From positions 43,536-107,535 of the forward strand of contig JAKUOP010000008.1 of assembly GCA_022450565.1 (NCBI GenBank): DNA of 64,000 bases, in the 5' to 3' direction. Within the stretch, counting starts at the first letter, position 1. Every line of letters begins with the position of its first letter. The stretch is from Candidatus Nitrosopelagicus sp. (GTDB taxonomy: Archaea; Thermoproteota; Nitrososphaeria; Nitrososphaerales; Nitrosopumilaceae). Of the stretch, positions 1-9,109 are shown one piece after another. Below the pieces are notes generated by a model. That model was given only the letters and a program-made list of their open reading frames with translations, was not told where the DNA came from and ran no database searches. Both the position numbers and the translations under genes were made by a program.

Positions 1-13
1 AAATTCGTCGAAA

Positions 14-23
14 TTATATATTA
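14..23 (+). promoter_or_regulatory. TATA-like box of sufC
   Basis: An A/T-only stretch (TTATATATTA) lies about 19-28 bp before the sufC start codon, the normal distance for an archaeal TATA box driving a leaderless or near-leaderless transcript. Nothing else is recognisable in the first 41 bases. Confidence 0.45.
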
Positions 24-41
24 AAACTAAAGTGCTTATTC

Positions 42-812
42 ATGGCAGTTCTTGAAATAAAAGACCTAGTTGTAAAACGTGAAGGAAAAGAAATTCTAAA
101 AGGTGTTAATCTTAAGACAGGACCTGGTGAGGTTCATGCAATAATGGGTCCTAACGGTTCAGGAAAAAGTACACTGGCCTATACATTACTTGCACACCCA
201 AAATACGAAGTAGTTAGTGGAGATATTCTATTGGATGGAGAAAGTATACTAGAATTAACAGCTGATGAACGTGCAAAAAAAGGACTGTTTTTGGGATTTC
301 AATATCCTACAGAAGTTTCTGGTGTTGGTTTTTCACATTTTCTTAGAACATCATACAATGCACTTAGCAAAGCAATGCAAGGTGATGACAGAGAAGTATT
401 CATCACTGTAAGAGAATTTCAAAATTATCTTAAAAAAAATATTAATGCAGTAGGTCTGAAAGATGAATTTCTTTCAAGATATCTAAATGAAGGTTTCTCA
501 GGTGGAGAGAAAAAACGTTCTGAAGTTTTACAAATGGCTGTTTTGAAACCTAAGATTTCAATTCTAGATGAACCTGATTCGGGATTAGATATTGATGCAG
601 TGCAAGCAGTAGCAAAAGCAATTAGCGAAGTTTCAGATAAAGATTCTACAACAATTGTAATTACACATTATGCACGTATCTTAAATTTCTTGGATAAGTT
701 AGACCATGTTCATGTATTTGCAAAAGGTAAGATTCTAAAAAGTGGAAATGCAGATCTTGCTCAAGAATTAGAAAAACGTGGATATGACTGGATTACTGAA
801 GGTACAGATTAA
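42..812 (+). CDS. sufC: Fe-S cluster assembly ATPase SufC
   Basis: A 256-residue soluble ABC-type ATPase, full length for SufC. Walker A (GPNGSGKST) is at residues 36-44, followed by a FSGGEKKRSEV signature and a Walker B with the SufC-typical ILDEPDSGLD. In the SUF system SufC binds SufB/SufD and powers assembly of iron-sulfur clusters in the cytoplasm. The partner genes sufB/sufD are not in the window; they may lie upstream of the left edge. This genome needs many clusters: complex I, SdhB and ABCE1 are all encoded here. Confidence 0.95.
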   Translation: MAVLEIKDLVVKREGKEILKGVNLKTGPGEVHAIMGPNGSGKSTLAYTLLAHPKYEVVSGDILLDGESILELTADERAKKGLFLGFQYPTEVSGVGFSHFLRTSYNALSKAMQGDDREVFITVREFQNYLKKNINAVGLKDEFLSRYLNEGFSGGEKKRSEVLQMAVLKPKISILDEPDSGLDIDAVQAVAKAISEVSDKDSTTIVITHYARILNFLDKLDHVHVFAKGKILKSGNADLAQELEKRGYDWITEGTD

Positions 813-845
813 AGAAAACTCTAAGAAATAAAAAAAAGAAGTGAA

Positions 846-1466
846 CTACTTTGCTTTTGAAAGTCGATCATCTACTTCATCCCAATTAACAACATTCCAC
901 CATGCTGCAATGTAGTCAGGACGTTTGTTTTGATATTTGAGATAGTATGCATGTTCCCAGACATCTAGACCCAATAATGGTACAAGACCTTCAGTTCTAG
1001 GACTAGTCTGGTTTGGCATTGCCTTGTATTCAACTTTGCCTGATGATGGATTATAAACTAGCCAACCCCAGCCGCTGCCCTGTATTGGAGCAGTTTTACT
1101 TGAGAATTGTTCTTTAAAATCAGCAAAACTTCCAAATGAGGAATTTATTGCATCGGCTAATTCTCCGCCTGGTTCTCCACCGCCATCTGGTTTCATATTA
1201 TTCCAGAATAATCTGTGGTTGTCGTATCCACCACCATTGAAATTAATTGCGCCTCTAACATCTTCAGGTACATCATTGATATTTGATAAAATTTCAATGA
1301 TATCCTTGCTCTGTAACTCTGGACTAAGCTTCTCCAAAGCACCATTCATCGTGTCAGTGTATTTCTGATGATGTTTGGTATGATGGATCTCCATTGTTTG
1401 AGCATCAATATGAGGTTCTAATGCATCATATGCATAAGGCATCTCAGGAAGTGTGTATTTTCCCAT
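846..1466 (-). CDS. sodA: Superoxide dismutase (Fe/Mn family)
   Basis: A 206-residue Fe/Mn-type superoxide dismutase that converts superoxide to peroxide and oxygen. The N-terminal domain has the metal and active-site helix with HHTKHHQKY at about residues 28-36. The C-terminal domain carries GSGWGWLVY and the [11 protein letters not shown] metal-ligand motif followed by [10 protein letters not shown]. There is no signal peptide, so it is cytoplasmic. It converges with sufC, with only 33 bp between the stop codons. Motifs alone do not settle whether the metal is Fe or Mn. Confidence 0.95.
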   Translation of the reverse strand: MGKYTLPEMPYAYDALEPHIDAQTMEIHHTKHHQKYTDTMNGALEKLSPELQSKDIIEILSNINDVPEDVRGAINFNGGGYDNHRLFWNNMKPDGGGEPGGELADAINSSFGSFADFKEQFSSKTAPIQGSGWGWLVYNPSSGKVEYKAMPNQTSPRTEGLVPLLGLDVWEHAYYLKYQNKRPDYIAAWWNVVNWDEVDDRLSKAK

Positions 1467-1526
1467 ATGATGTCAAACACAGAATACAATTTATTGTTTT
1501 ACAAGTAAGGCATTTTAGATATTAAA

Positions 1527-3569
1527 TTGATTAAAAAAATGTGGAAAAATAGTATCATTTTTTCAGGTATTACTCTAATGCTACTTGTATTTTCCATTAA
1601 TTCACTCAATAATGATGTGAGCCTTGAATTGCTATTAGAAAATAGCAGACCACATATTGGTGCAGTTTATCCATCAGAAATTGGTATTGGTGGTGAAACA
1701 ATAAAAATTGCGGTTATAGATACTGGCGTTAATTTTGAGCATCCAGACCTTTTAGGGATAGGTGAAAATGGGAAAATTGTTGGAGGGTATGATTTTATAG
1801 AAAATGATAACTTTCCTCAAGATACTAATGGGCATGGTACGCAAGTAGCAGGAATAATTGCTGCAGATGGTGAAACAACTGGTATAGCTCCAAAATCAAA
1901 AATTTTAGCTTATAGGGTTTCAGAAGATGGAGAAGCTGTATCTTCGGATCTAATAATTAAAGCAATAAAACAAGCTATGGCGGATGAGGCTGACATTATC
2001 AATATCAGTTTAGGAGTGGATATTATTCATGATGAAATTGATTATGCTGTAAATGAGGCTGTAAAGAATGGAATTGTGGTTGTTGCTGCTGCAGGAAATA
2101 GTGGACCTGACAATGAAACTATAGGTAGTCCTGGTGCAAACCCAAATGCAATTACAGTAGGTGCAACATATAATGACATTGATTCAAGTATTGTTTCAAC
2201 ATTACAGATAGGTGAAGAACAATTTCAGGTTTTACCCATGTTAGGAACTGAGATAATTTCTGAAAAAATAATAGAAGAAATTGAATTTGGAGGCTTTGGT
2301 AGGGAGCAAGATCTGGAATACCTTGATGTTAAAAATAAGATTCTTCTTGTTGAAAGAGGCGGTGAAGTTGAAGACGAGGTAGTATTTTTTTCAGAAAAGG
2401 AGTATGTAGCGGCAAATAGTGGTGCAAAGGCAATTATTGTTTTTAATAATGAACCGGGTATATTTTATGGTGAGCTAATGCATGAATTTATTCCAGAAAA
2501 CTATGTTCCTTCAATACCAGCAGTATCTATAACTCAAGACGATGGTTTGAAAATAAAAAAAATGCTAAATACAAAAACTATAGGAACAATTGATGTATTT
2601 AATCATCCAGATTTTGTTGCAATGTTTAGTTCAAGAGGTCCAGTGTCACCATTCTACGGAAAACCAGATTTGGTTGCACCTGGAGTTTTTGTAAAAACAA
2701 CATCGTTAGGCGAGAAATACAACATTACTAGTGGAACAAGCTATGCAGCCCCACATATTGCTGGTGCAGTGGCATTGTTGTTGGAGAAGAATCCTGAATT
2801 CACTCCTCACGAAATTAAATCAAAATTAATTACAACGTCAAATTTGGTAACAGATCCTTTTGGAAATGAATTTCCAATGAATATAGGAGGTGCAGGTAGG
2901 GTTAATGTTACAGATGCCTTTAATTCAGAATTATTAATTTTACCATCTAATTTGAGATTTGATTTATCTACAGAAAAAAATTCACAGACAAAAAATTTAC
3001 ATCTAAATTTAGACAAATTAGACAATCAATTAGAAATAAAATTTTCAGATTTTGTTAATGTAAATTTTGATTATAATTTGGAAGATAACTTCATACAAGT
3101 TACTTCACAATTAGTCTCAAACGAAACAGGTGAATTTGAAGGTAGGCTATTCATTTTACATAATGGAATTACACACCAAATTCCTATTCATGTAAGAGTT
3201 TCAGATGCTACAGTTAACATTATAGAAGAAAATGACGAGTTATTTTTTGAAATCTTAAAACCATTAGAATGGACATATGCAAAAATATCAGCAGTTAATA
3301 AAGAAACATTAGAAAAAGATTCAATCTCATTTTCTTCAAAGAGTAATTCACCATTAAAGATTTACAAATCTGGAGATTACTGGATTGAAGCAAAAATTAG
3401 TACGGATGAAAATACATTTGATGTTTATGATTCAATTAAAATTAATCTATTATCTGAAAATGAAAAATCTGTATTTTACTATTTAGAAGAAATTGAACGA
3501 CCTGTTCTTATATTATCTATAATTACAGTTTTAGTAGGTATATTTGGTGTTAGAATGTTAAGAAATTAA
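1527..3569 (+). CDS. Secreted, membrane-anchored subtilisin-like serine protease (S8)
   Basis: A 680-residue subtilase. An N-terminal hydrophobic segment (about residues 9-27) acts as signal peptide or anchor. The catalytic triad is visible: Asp65 in AVIDTGVNFEHPDL, His103 in NGHGTQVAG and Ser405 in SGTSYAAPH. A protease-associated-like insert sits between His and Ser, around residues 230-370. After the catalytic domain comes a beta-rich region, then a C-terminal membrane helix ending in RMLRN, so the enzyme is probably held on the outer face of the membrane. The start is TTG; an in-frame ATG four codons on (1539) is equally possible. Its stop overlaps that of pckA by 4 bp. Confidence 0.9.
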   Translation: MIKKMWKNSIIFSGITLMLLVFSINSLNNDVSLELLLENSRPHIGAVYPSEIGIGGETIKIAVIDTGVNFEHPDLLGIGENGKIVGGYDFIENDNFPQDTNGHGTQVAGIIAADGETTGIAPKSKILAYRVSEDGEAVSSDLIIKAIKQAMADEADIINISLGVDIIHDEIDYAVNEAVKNGIVVVAAAGNSGPDNETIGSPGANPNAITVGATYNDIDSSIVSTLQIGEEQFQVLPMLGTEIISEKIIEEIEFGGFGREQDLEYLDVKNKILLVERGGEVEDEVVFFSEKEYVAANSGAKAIIVFNNEPGIFYGELMHEFIPENYVPSIPAVSITQDDGLKIKKMLNTKTIGTIDVFNHPDFVAMFSSRGPVSPFYGKPDLVAPGVFVKTTSLGEKYNITSGTSYAAPHIAGAVALLLEKNPEFTPHEIKSKLITTSNLVTDPFGNEFPMNIGGAGRVNVTDAFNSELLILPSNLRFDLSTEKNSQTKNLHLNLDKLDNQLEIKFSDFVNVNFDYNLEDNFIQVTSQLVSNETGEFEGRLFILHNGITHQIPIHVRVSDATVNIIEENDELFFEILKPLEWTYAKISAVNKETLEKDSISFSSKSNSPLKIYKSGDYWIEAKISTDENTFDVYDSIKINLLSENEKSVFYYLEEIERPVLILSIITVLVGIFGVRMLRN

Positions 3570-5170
3570 GGTGTGATTGGTCCTGCCGTACGAATGTTAT
3601 CTGTGACATTCTTGAACTTAGAAAAGTTTTCTACAAACATTTGTGCTAATTTCTTTGCTGAAAGATCATAGGAATCTTTATCGATCCATGTATTTTTAGG
3701 ATCTAGTATGTCAGAAGGAACGTTAGGACATTCTAAAGGTACATCTAGGTTAAAGAGATCATCATGTCTAAATTTCACTATATCAAGTGCACCAGTCAGA
3801 GCAGCGGTAACCATTGCTCTACTATACTTTATACTGATTCGTTTCCCAACCCCGTATGGACCGCCTGACCAACCAGTATTAATTAGATAAACTGATGCAT
3901 TATGTTTTGAAATTTTTTCACCTAGCATTTTTGCATAAACTGATGCAGGTCTTGGCATGAATGGTGAACCAAAACATTCTGAAAATGTTGCTTTTGGTTC
4001 TTTAATTCCTCGTTCAGTTCCAGCTAGTTTACTTGTATAACCAGACATAAAATGAAACATAGCACCATCCTTAGTTAATTTAGACACTGGTGGTAAAACA
4101 CCCAGTGCATCAGCAGTCAAGAAGATAATTACTTTAGGACTTTCACCTACACTTGGAATTATTGCACCTGGAATGTAATCAAGTGGATATGCTGCTCTAG
4201 TATTTTCAGTAAGGCTACCATCATCAAAATCAGGTTTTAGTGATTCTTTGTTAACTACTACATTTTCAAGCACAGTGCCTGATTTTATAGCATTCCAAAT
4301 CTGTGGTTCAGATTCTTGATTTAGATTGATACATTTAGCATAACATCCACCTTCAAAATTAAAAATTCCATCATCAGACCAACCATGTTCATCGTCTCCA
4401 ATTAACATTCTTTCTGGATCAGCAGATAAACTAGTCTTACCAGTACCTGATAATCCAAAAAATAATGCTGTACTTCCATCTTGACCAACATTTGATGAAC
4501 AATGCATTGGGAATACGCCACGAGATGGCATAAGATAATTCATTACGGAGAATAACGATTTTTTCATTTCTCCTGCATAATTTGTTGCACCAATGATTAC
4601 AATTCTCTTTGATAAATTGATTAGTATGAATGCATTTGTTCTTGTGCCATCGATTTCAGGTATTGCTTCAAAATCATTTAAGCATAGCACCGTAAATTCA
4701 GGAACATGTGTATCTAGTTCTGCTGCAGATAGTCTAACAAATAATTGTCTACAGAAAAGACTTTGCCATGCATGATCATTCAAAACTCGTATTGGTAATC
4801 TATTTTTTCTATCAGCACCAACAAATCCGTCAAAAACATAAAGATCTTTACCCTCGGCATGCTTTTTCATCTTTTCAAAAATCTGATTAAATTTTTCCGA
4901 TGGGAATTGGTGATTAACGTTTCCCCAGTCAACTGTTTCATGTGTCTCTTCATCATAAATTATGTATCTGTCCTGAGGAGAACGACCAGTATATTTTCCT
5001 GTTTTCACAGATAATGAACCAGAAGATGTTAAAACACCTTCATTTTTTTCTGTAGAATGTTTTATCAATTCTTCTACTGATAGATTTCTATGAATTTTTT
5101 GAGTATTAATTCCAAATTCATTAAGTTGAGAAATAATTCTAGAATTAAGTGATGATTTAGACAATATCAT
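3566..5170 (-). CDS. pckA: Phosphoenolpyruvate carboxykinase (ATP)
   Basis: A 534-residue ATP-dependent PEP carboxykinase interconverting oxaloacetate + ATP and PEP + CO2. Visible motifs are the substrate-binding TGRSPQDRYI, the kinase P-loop GLSGTGKTSLS and the metal-binding GDDEHGW. The length matches the ATP-using (bacterial/plant) rather than the GTP family. In an autotroph it links C4 acids of the TCA branch to gluconeogenesis. It is transcribed alone, convergent with the subtilase and divergent from the L32e gene. Confidence 0.95.
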   Translation of the reverse strand: MILSKSSLNSRIISQLNEFGINTQKIHRNLSVEELIKHSTEKNEGVLTSSGSLSVKTGKYTGRSPQDRYIIYDEETHETVDWGNVNHQFPSEKFNQIFEKMKKHAEGKDLYVFDGFVGADRKNRLPIRVLNDHAWQSLFCRQLFVRLSAAELDTHVPEFTVLCLNDFEAIPEIDGTRTNAFILINLSKRIVIIGATNYAGEMKKSLFSVMNYLMPSRGVFPMHCSSNVGQDGSTALFFGLSGTGKTSLSADPERMLIGDDEHGWSDDGIFNFEGGCYAKCINLNQESEPQIWNAIKSGTVLENVVVNKESLKPDFDDGSLTENTRAAYPLDYIPGAIIPSVGESPKVIIFLTADALGVLPPVSKLTKDGAMFHFMSGYTSKLAGTERGIKEPKATFSECFGSPFMPRPASVYAKMLGEKISKHNASVYLINTGWSGGPYGVGKRISIKYSRAMVTAALTGALDIVKFRHDDLFNLDVPLECPNVPSDILDPKNTWIDKDSYDLSAKKLAQMFVENFSKFKNVTDNIRTAGPITP

Positions 5171-5298
5171 AATCCCCCAAATGCAAAATTTTTGTTTTAA
5201 TCAAGATTTTTAAAAAAAATCAATTCACTTTTATCTCTTTCTAGATTTTCCTGAACAAGTTAGATACGTATTTATGTTAAATTTCAAGTCTTAATTCC

Positions 5299-5697
5299 AT
5301 GCCAATTAACAAGGATAAACTAGAAGCAAGGAGACAAGTTTCGGAGCACAGACCTAAATTTATCCGCCCAGAAAGTTGGAGGTACAAGAGATTAGAGACA
5401 AATTGGAGAAAACCAAAAGGAGTTGATAACCATCAACGGAAGCAAAAAAGTCGAGGTCGTCCGGGACTAGTTAAAATTGGATATGCAACACCAAAAATTG
5501 CAAGAGGTTTACACCCATCAGGTTATACAGATAATTTAGTACACAACCTTAATGATTTAGAAAAGCTTGATCCAAAACAAGATGGAGTTAGATTTGGTCA
5601 TAGTGTTGGTACTCAAAAAAGAAATGAACTGATGAAAGTTGTTTTAGAAAAAAAATTCAAAGTATTTAATGCAAGGGTGAGTCAAAATGCCAGTTAA
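5299..5697 (+). CDS. rpl32e: Large ribosomal subunit protein L32e
   Basis: A 132-residue basic protein of the archaeal/eukaryotic L32e family. The core has the family signature RPESWRYKRLETNWRKPKGVD followed by KSRGRPGLVKIGY. It is a component of the 50S subunit. It overlaps the start of the L19e gene by 11 bp, so the two are co-transcribed. A TATA-like A/T stretch lies at about 5267-5280. In many archaea L32e-L19e belong to the long spc-type operon; here they stand alone after pckA. Confidence 0.95.
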   Translation: MPINKDKLEARRQVSEHRPKFIRPESWRYKRLETNWRKPKGVDNHQRKQKSRGRPGLVKIGYATPKIARGLHPSGYTDNLVHNLNDLEKLDPKQDGVRFGHSVGTQKRNELMKVVLEKKFKVFNARVSQNAS

Positions 5698-6142
5698 TCT
5701 TCATGCAAAAAAACAACTTGTATCCAGAATTGTTGGTGTTGGAGTAAACAGAGTAAGATTTGATTCGGATCATCTTGATGATGTTGCTGATGCAATTACA
5801 AGAGATGACATAAGAAGTTTAATTACTGCTAACACAATTACGATAAAACCATTTAAAGGAACATCTAGAGGTAGGGCAAAAACAAAAAAAATTCAAAAAT
5901 CAAAACGAGGAGCGACACAGGGTTCTAAGAAAGGAAGAAAAGGTGCTAGGGTTGGTAAGAAAACCGTCTATGTGAATAAAGTTAGAGCCTTAAGATATAT
6001 TCTAAAAATTGCCAAAGACAGAAAGGAAATAACAAACGATGTTTTTAAAACGATTTATAAAAAAATAAATGGTAACACAGTTAGAAACAAGGCACATCTA
6101 CGTTCTATAATTGCAGAAACCAAAAGTAACCAGAAATCTTAG
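5687..6142 (+). CDS. rpl19e: Large ribosomal subunit protein L19e
   Basis: A 151-residue, lysine/arginine-rich L19e family protein of the archaeal 50S subunit. It begins MPVNLHAKKQLVSRIVGVG and has the central basic stretch RGAT.GSKKGRKGARVGKK. It overlaps L32e upstream by 11 bp and its stop overlaps the convergent methyltransferase gene by 4 bp. Confidence 0.95.
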   Translation: MPVNLHAKKQLVSRIVGVGVNRVRFDSDHLDDVADAITRDDIRSLITANTITIKPFKGTSRGRAKTKKIQKSKRGATQGSKKGRKGARVGKKTVYVNKVRALRYILKIAKDRKEITNDVFKTIYKKINGNTVRNKAHLRSIIAETKSNQKS

Positions 6143-6438
6143 AATCGGAATTTTTTTTTCTCAAAATTTATTATCTTATTTCTATGAGTTTCAACGCCTT
6201 CATTTAACAGCATGTTTTTTTTAATATTTTCACCGAATGCATACCCACCTATGCTACCATCTGATTTAACAACTCTATGACAAGGTACTATAACAGGAAA
6301 TGGATTTTTTTTCATTATTTGGCCGACCAAACGTTGTCCATTGTGCAATCCAACAGCTCTTGACAATTCTCCATACGTAACAACACATCCCGTAGGAACT
6401 TGTAAGAGTTTTTTGTAAACACGTTGTTCAATATTCAA
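6139..6438 (-). CDS. ogt: Methylated-DNA--protein-cysteine methyltransferase-like protein
   Basis: A 99-residue protein made only of the C-terminal active-site domain of O6-alkylguanine-DNA alkyltransferase. It has a winged-helix part (VVTYGELSRAVG), the arginine-finger region (NGQRLVGQIM) and the active-site PCHRVVKSDGSIGGY with the acceptor cysteine. It would remove alkyl groups from O6-guanine in DNA by transferring them to that cysteine. The N-terminal domain of longer Ogt proteins is missing, as in several archaeal forms. It overlaps the upstream deacylase gene by 4 bp, so the two form an operon. Confidence 0.9.
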   Translation of the reverse strand: MNIEQRVYKKLLQVPTGCVVTYGELSRAVGLHNGQRLVGQIMKKNPFPVIVPCHRVVKSDGSIGGYAFGENIKKNMLLNEGVETHRNKIINFEKKKFRF

Positions 6439-7232
6439 AGCTTGATTACCTCAAGTTCAGTTGTACTTAAAAGATCTAGAACTTTTTGTTTATTTTTTCC
6501 TAGACCATTATAATCTAGTAATGCAGCCTCAACTCCAATATTTCTCTCGAGTATATGTGAAAATAATGATTCATTTAAGAAATCTAAACTATGCTTAGGT
6601 ATGACAGTTCCTAACGCAAATTTCCCATTAATTAATTCATTAGAAAATTTTTCCGAATAATGAGTTCCTCCGAAACACATTGCAAAAGGATAATTTGGAA
6701 TTTCGTTTTCAATAGTTGTTAAAACAACACCTGATACAAGATTACACAGATCAGTGTCATTCCATTGTTTTGGTGTTGTTCCAATTTCTATGAATATAAC
6801 TGGTTTTCCAAGTGCAGTAGGACCATGATGAGTAGCTTCAATTGTAATTTGAAAGTCAGGAAATAGTTCATGACTGCTTGAAAGGTTTTTCATGTATGTC
6901 TTTTGAATATTTGGGTGTGGTATTGCTACTTGTTTAGGATTGCCACCAAAGTTTGCAATATCAAAATTTCCAGTGCTATGACATGTTAGAGCTAGTGTTC
7001 CAGACTCGGCGGCATGTTTTGAAAGAAAAATAAATCCATCATAATGAAACTTGTCTTCAAGCCAATCAGCAGATATTGTAGGAGTAGGGATTATTACAAG
7101 ATCAAAGTTTTTTCCATGAAAAATACCATTTTCCTCTTCTAAATTTTGAGTGATAAATTTGGCCATATTATAGCCTGCAGGGTCATCCCTGTATGCAACC
7201 ATTAATTCCATCAATAAAAGATATATGTTCAC
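6435..7232 (-). CDS. dtdA: D-aminoacyl-tRNA deacylase (archaeal DtdA/GEK1 type)
   Basis: A 265-residue protein resembling the archaeal/plant D-aminoacyl-tRNA deacylase, which hydrolyses D-amino acids wrongly attached to tRNA. Supporting motifs are ATHHGPTALGKPVIFIEIGT in the middle and MCFGGTHYSEKF near residue 185. There is no signal peptide or membrane segment. It shares an operon with the DNA alkyltransferase, both being repair or quality-control enzymes, and lies divergent from secE. Confidence 0.88.
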   Translation of the reverse strand: MNIYLLLMELMVAYRDDPAGYNMAKFITQNLEEENGIFHGKNFDLVIIPTPTISADWLEDKFHYDGFIFLSKHAAESGTLALTCHSTGNFDIANFGGNPKQVAIPHPNIQKTYMKNLSSSHELFPDFQITIEATHHGPTALGKPVIFIEIGTTPKQWNDTDLCNLVSGVVLTTIENEIPNYPFAMCFGGTHYSEKFSNELINGKFALGTVIPKHSLDFLNESLFSHILERNIGVEAALLDYNGLGKNKQKVLDLLSTTELEVIKL

Positions 7233-7280
7233 ATTATTAATTTTCTTTATAATTTGAACCCAAGACTCACACTAAGGAAT

Positions 7281-7430
7281 ATGATAAACACAATAAAACT
7301 TACCAAGAAATCAGATGCAGACGTCTATAAGCAACATCTCCGACTAGTCTTATTTGGAATTGCTGCTATAGGTGGATTAGCATTTGTTATTCAATTTACT
7401 TTCTCTGTATTCACTATTGGTAGGTCATAA
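7281..7430 (+). CDS. secE: Protein translocase subunit SecE (Sec61 gamma)
   Basis: A 49-residue protein, start ATG. A basic amphipathic N-terminal part (KLTKKSDADVYKQHLRLVL) is followed by one membrane helix at about residues 25-46. This is the compact archaeal SecE/Sec61 gamma, which clamps the SecY channel. Its stop is immediately followed by the TTG start of spt5, and secE-spt5(nusG)-L11 is a strongly conserved order in archaea, which supports the call despite the small size. Confidence 0.9.
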   Translation: MINTIKLTKKSDADVYKQHLRLVLFGIAAIGGLAFVIQFTFSVFTIGRS

Positions 7431-7973
7431 TTGTCAGAAGCAGAAACACCAGTAACAGAAACTGAGCCAGTAACAGAAACTGAGCCAGTAACAGAAACTG
7501 AGCAAAGTTTTGATAATACACAAGTTAATACAAATTCTCATTTATTTGCAGTTAGAACAACAGGTGGTCAGGAGAAAGTTGTATTAAGATTACTTGAGGC
7601 GAAAATGAGAACTGAGAGTATTAATGTTCAATCAATCTTGTTAGTTGATAATCTAAAAGGCTATGTGGTTATTGAGGCACAAGATCCTCAGATTATGTTT
7701 AATGCAATACAAGGAATAAGACATGTAAAGGGACAACTAAGAGGAGAGCTGCAGTTCAGCGAAATAGAAAATTATTTGGTTAAAAAATCAACTGTTTCAG
7801 AGCTAGCGGTAGATGGAACTGTAGAAGTCATTGGTGGACCATTCAAAGGTATGAAAGCAACAATTACCAGAATAGATCATGAAAAAGAGGAAGCAACTGT
7901 AATTTTACTTGATGCACCATATCAATTGCCAGTTACAGTTGATGCAAACTATCTCAAACTATCTACATCATAG
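7431..7973 (+). CDS. spt5: Transcription elongation factor Spt5 (NusG) with acidic repeat extension
   Basis: A 180-residue protein with TTG start, directly after secE. After an acidic Thr/Glu-rich N-terminal tail of about 35 residues comes the NusG N-terminal domain (FAVRTTGGQEKVVLRLL). A KOW domain follows (GTVEVIGGPFKGMKATITRID). It binds RNA polymerase with Spt4 to raise processivity. The tail contains three exact copies of a six-residue repeat (PVTETE) and is longer than is usual for archaeal Spt5; a start further downstream is possible but no good ATG is present. Confidence 0.93.
   Translation: MSEAETPVTETEPVTETEPVTETEQSFDNTQVNTNSHLFAVRTTGGQEKVVLRLLEAKMRTESINVQSILLVDNLKGYVVIEAQDPQIMFNAIQGIRHVKGQLRGELQFSEIENYLVKKSTVSELAVDGTVEVIGGPFKGMKATITRIDHEKEEATVILLDAPYQLPVTVDANYLKLSTS
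7449..7502 (+). repeat. 18-bp tandem repeat, three exact copies, inside spt5
   Basis: Three perfect 18-bp units (CCAGTAACAGAAACTGAG) at 7449-7466, 7467-7484 and 7485-7502, in frame, each encoding PVTETE. The lack of third-base differences suggests recent expansion by slippage or unequal crossing-over. Confidence 0.95.
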
Positions 7974-8008
7974 CAAGGAATAAATCACATAGATGAAGGT
8001 TTTATTTT

Positions 8009-8491
8009 ATGGGAGATAAACAAACAATTTCATCATTAGTAACAGGTGGAGAAGCATCAGCTGGTCCACCATTAGGACCTGCATTAGGACCAATGGGTGT
8101 AAACATTATGGAGGTAATTAGTGCTATCAATGAAAAGACTGGTGATTTTAAGGGAATGAAAGTTCCTGTTACAGTTAGTGTTGACAGTGATACTAAAAAA
8201 TGGGAAATTGAAATTGGGATTCCATCTGCATCTGCATTAATTTTAAAGGAAGCAAATCTCCAAAAAGGGACTGGTACAGCAGGCACTGAATGGGTAGCAG
8301 ATATTGGAATGGATGCAATTGTCAAAGTTGCTAATGTGAAATTAGAATCATCATACGCCTCCAAATTAAAATCAGTTGTGAAGCAAATAATTGGTACCTG
8401 CAATTGCCTAGGAATAAAAATTGAAGGTAAAACTCCAAAAGAAATTACTTTGGAGATAAATGAAGGTAAATGGGATTCTAAGATAGAATAA
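8009..8491 (+). CDS. rpl11: Large ribosomal subunit protein L11
   Basis: A 160-residue L11, component of the GTPase-associated centre of the 50S subunit. It has the N-terminal motif GGEASAGPPLGPALGPMGVN and the RNA-binding C-terminal domain ending in a family-typical region (GTCNCLGIKIEGKTPKEI). It is 35 bp after spt5 on the same strand. In most archaea L1 follows directly; here an opposite-strand Lrp-type regulator intervenes. Confidence 0.95.
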   Translation: MGDKQTISSLVTGGEASAGPPLGPALGPMGVNIMEVISAINEKTGDFKGMKVPVTVSVDSDTKKWEIEIGIPSASALILKEANLQKGTGTAGTEWVADIGMDAIVKVANVKLESSYASKLKSVVKQIIGTCNCLGIKIEGKTPKEITLEINEGKWDSKIE

Positions 8492-8492
8492 A

Positions 8493-8951
8493 CTATTTTT
8501 TTGATAAATAAATTGGGGCTTTGTCTGTCTTCTCAAGTTCAACGAATGTTTCTGTGTTTTGAATACCATCAATTTTTCCAATCTTATCAATAATTATTGT
8601 ATGTAATTGCTCAAGGTCTTCTGCAAGTACCTTAATTATGATATCAAATCTTCCAGTAATTTCGCAGATTTCAGCAACCTCGGGCGTACTTAATAGACTT
8701 TGTTGAATTTGTTCTTTAAATTTTGGATCACGGTTTATGCCAACAGATGCTTTTACTTCAAAACCTAATTGCGCATCATCAATTTCAATTGTATATTTTT
8801 TTATGAGTTTCTTTTTGATTAGTCTTTTAATCCTGCTATAAATTACTGATGAATTAGTTCCTAGTTTTTTTGATAATATTGGAACCGAAATACTACTGTC
8901 TTTTTTTAATTCTGATAATAACTGAAGATCCAAATCATCAAAATGATGCAT
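8493..8951 (-). CDS. Lrp/AsnC family transcriptional regulator
   Basis: A 152-residue regulator. Residues 5-55 form an AsnC-type helix-turn-helix (DDLDLQLLSELKKDSSISVP), and the rest is a RAM ligand-binding domain (GFEVKASVGI, VAEICEITGRFDIIIKV). Such proteins bind DNA as dimers or octamers and often sense amino acids. The gene lies antisense between L11 and L1. Its 5' region faces the L1 promoter across 158 bp that contain an inverted repeat, so it may regulate itself and the ribosomal gene; that is inference. Confidence 0.9.
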   Translation of the reverse strand: MHHFDDLDLQLLSELKKDSSISVPILSKKLGTNSSVIYSRIKRLIKKKLIKKYTIEIDDAQLGFEVKASVGINRDPKFKEQIQQSLLSTPEVAEICEITGRFDIIIKVLAEDLEQLHTIIIDKIGKIDGIQNTETFVELEKTDKAPIYLSKK

Positions 8952-8955
8952 TTAT

Positions 8956-9030
8956 CATAATACAATTTTTGAGGTATTAAATGTAAGTTTCTTCATTTTT
9001 GGTATTATGAATGTAAAAAATTGTAATATG
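8956..9030. promoter_or_regulatory. Inverted repeat in the lrp/rpl1 divergent promoter region
   Basis: Two 15-bp arms match as an inverted repeat with one mismatch: CATAATACAATTTTT at 8956-8970 and AAAAATTGTAATATG at 9016-9030. They lie just upstream of the Lrp-type regulator start (8951). Paired, widely spaced A/T-rich half-sites fit the binding mode of Lrp proteins, but an A/T-rich background weakens the case. Confidence 0.4.
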
Positions 9031-9109
9031 GATATAGATTTTGGAAAATTTATGCAATTAACAATTTCATGCTATAAACGATTTTAAGTAGGCTCTGAAA
9101 AAAAAGTCC

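Noticed and set aside
8002..8403. Antisense frame opposite rpl11
   Set aside because: It mirrors the L11 coding sequence, with no start signal or recognisable product.
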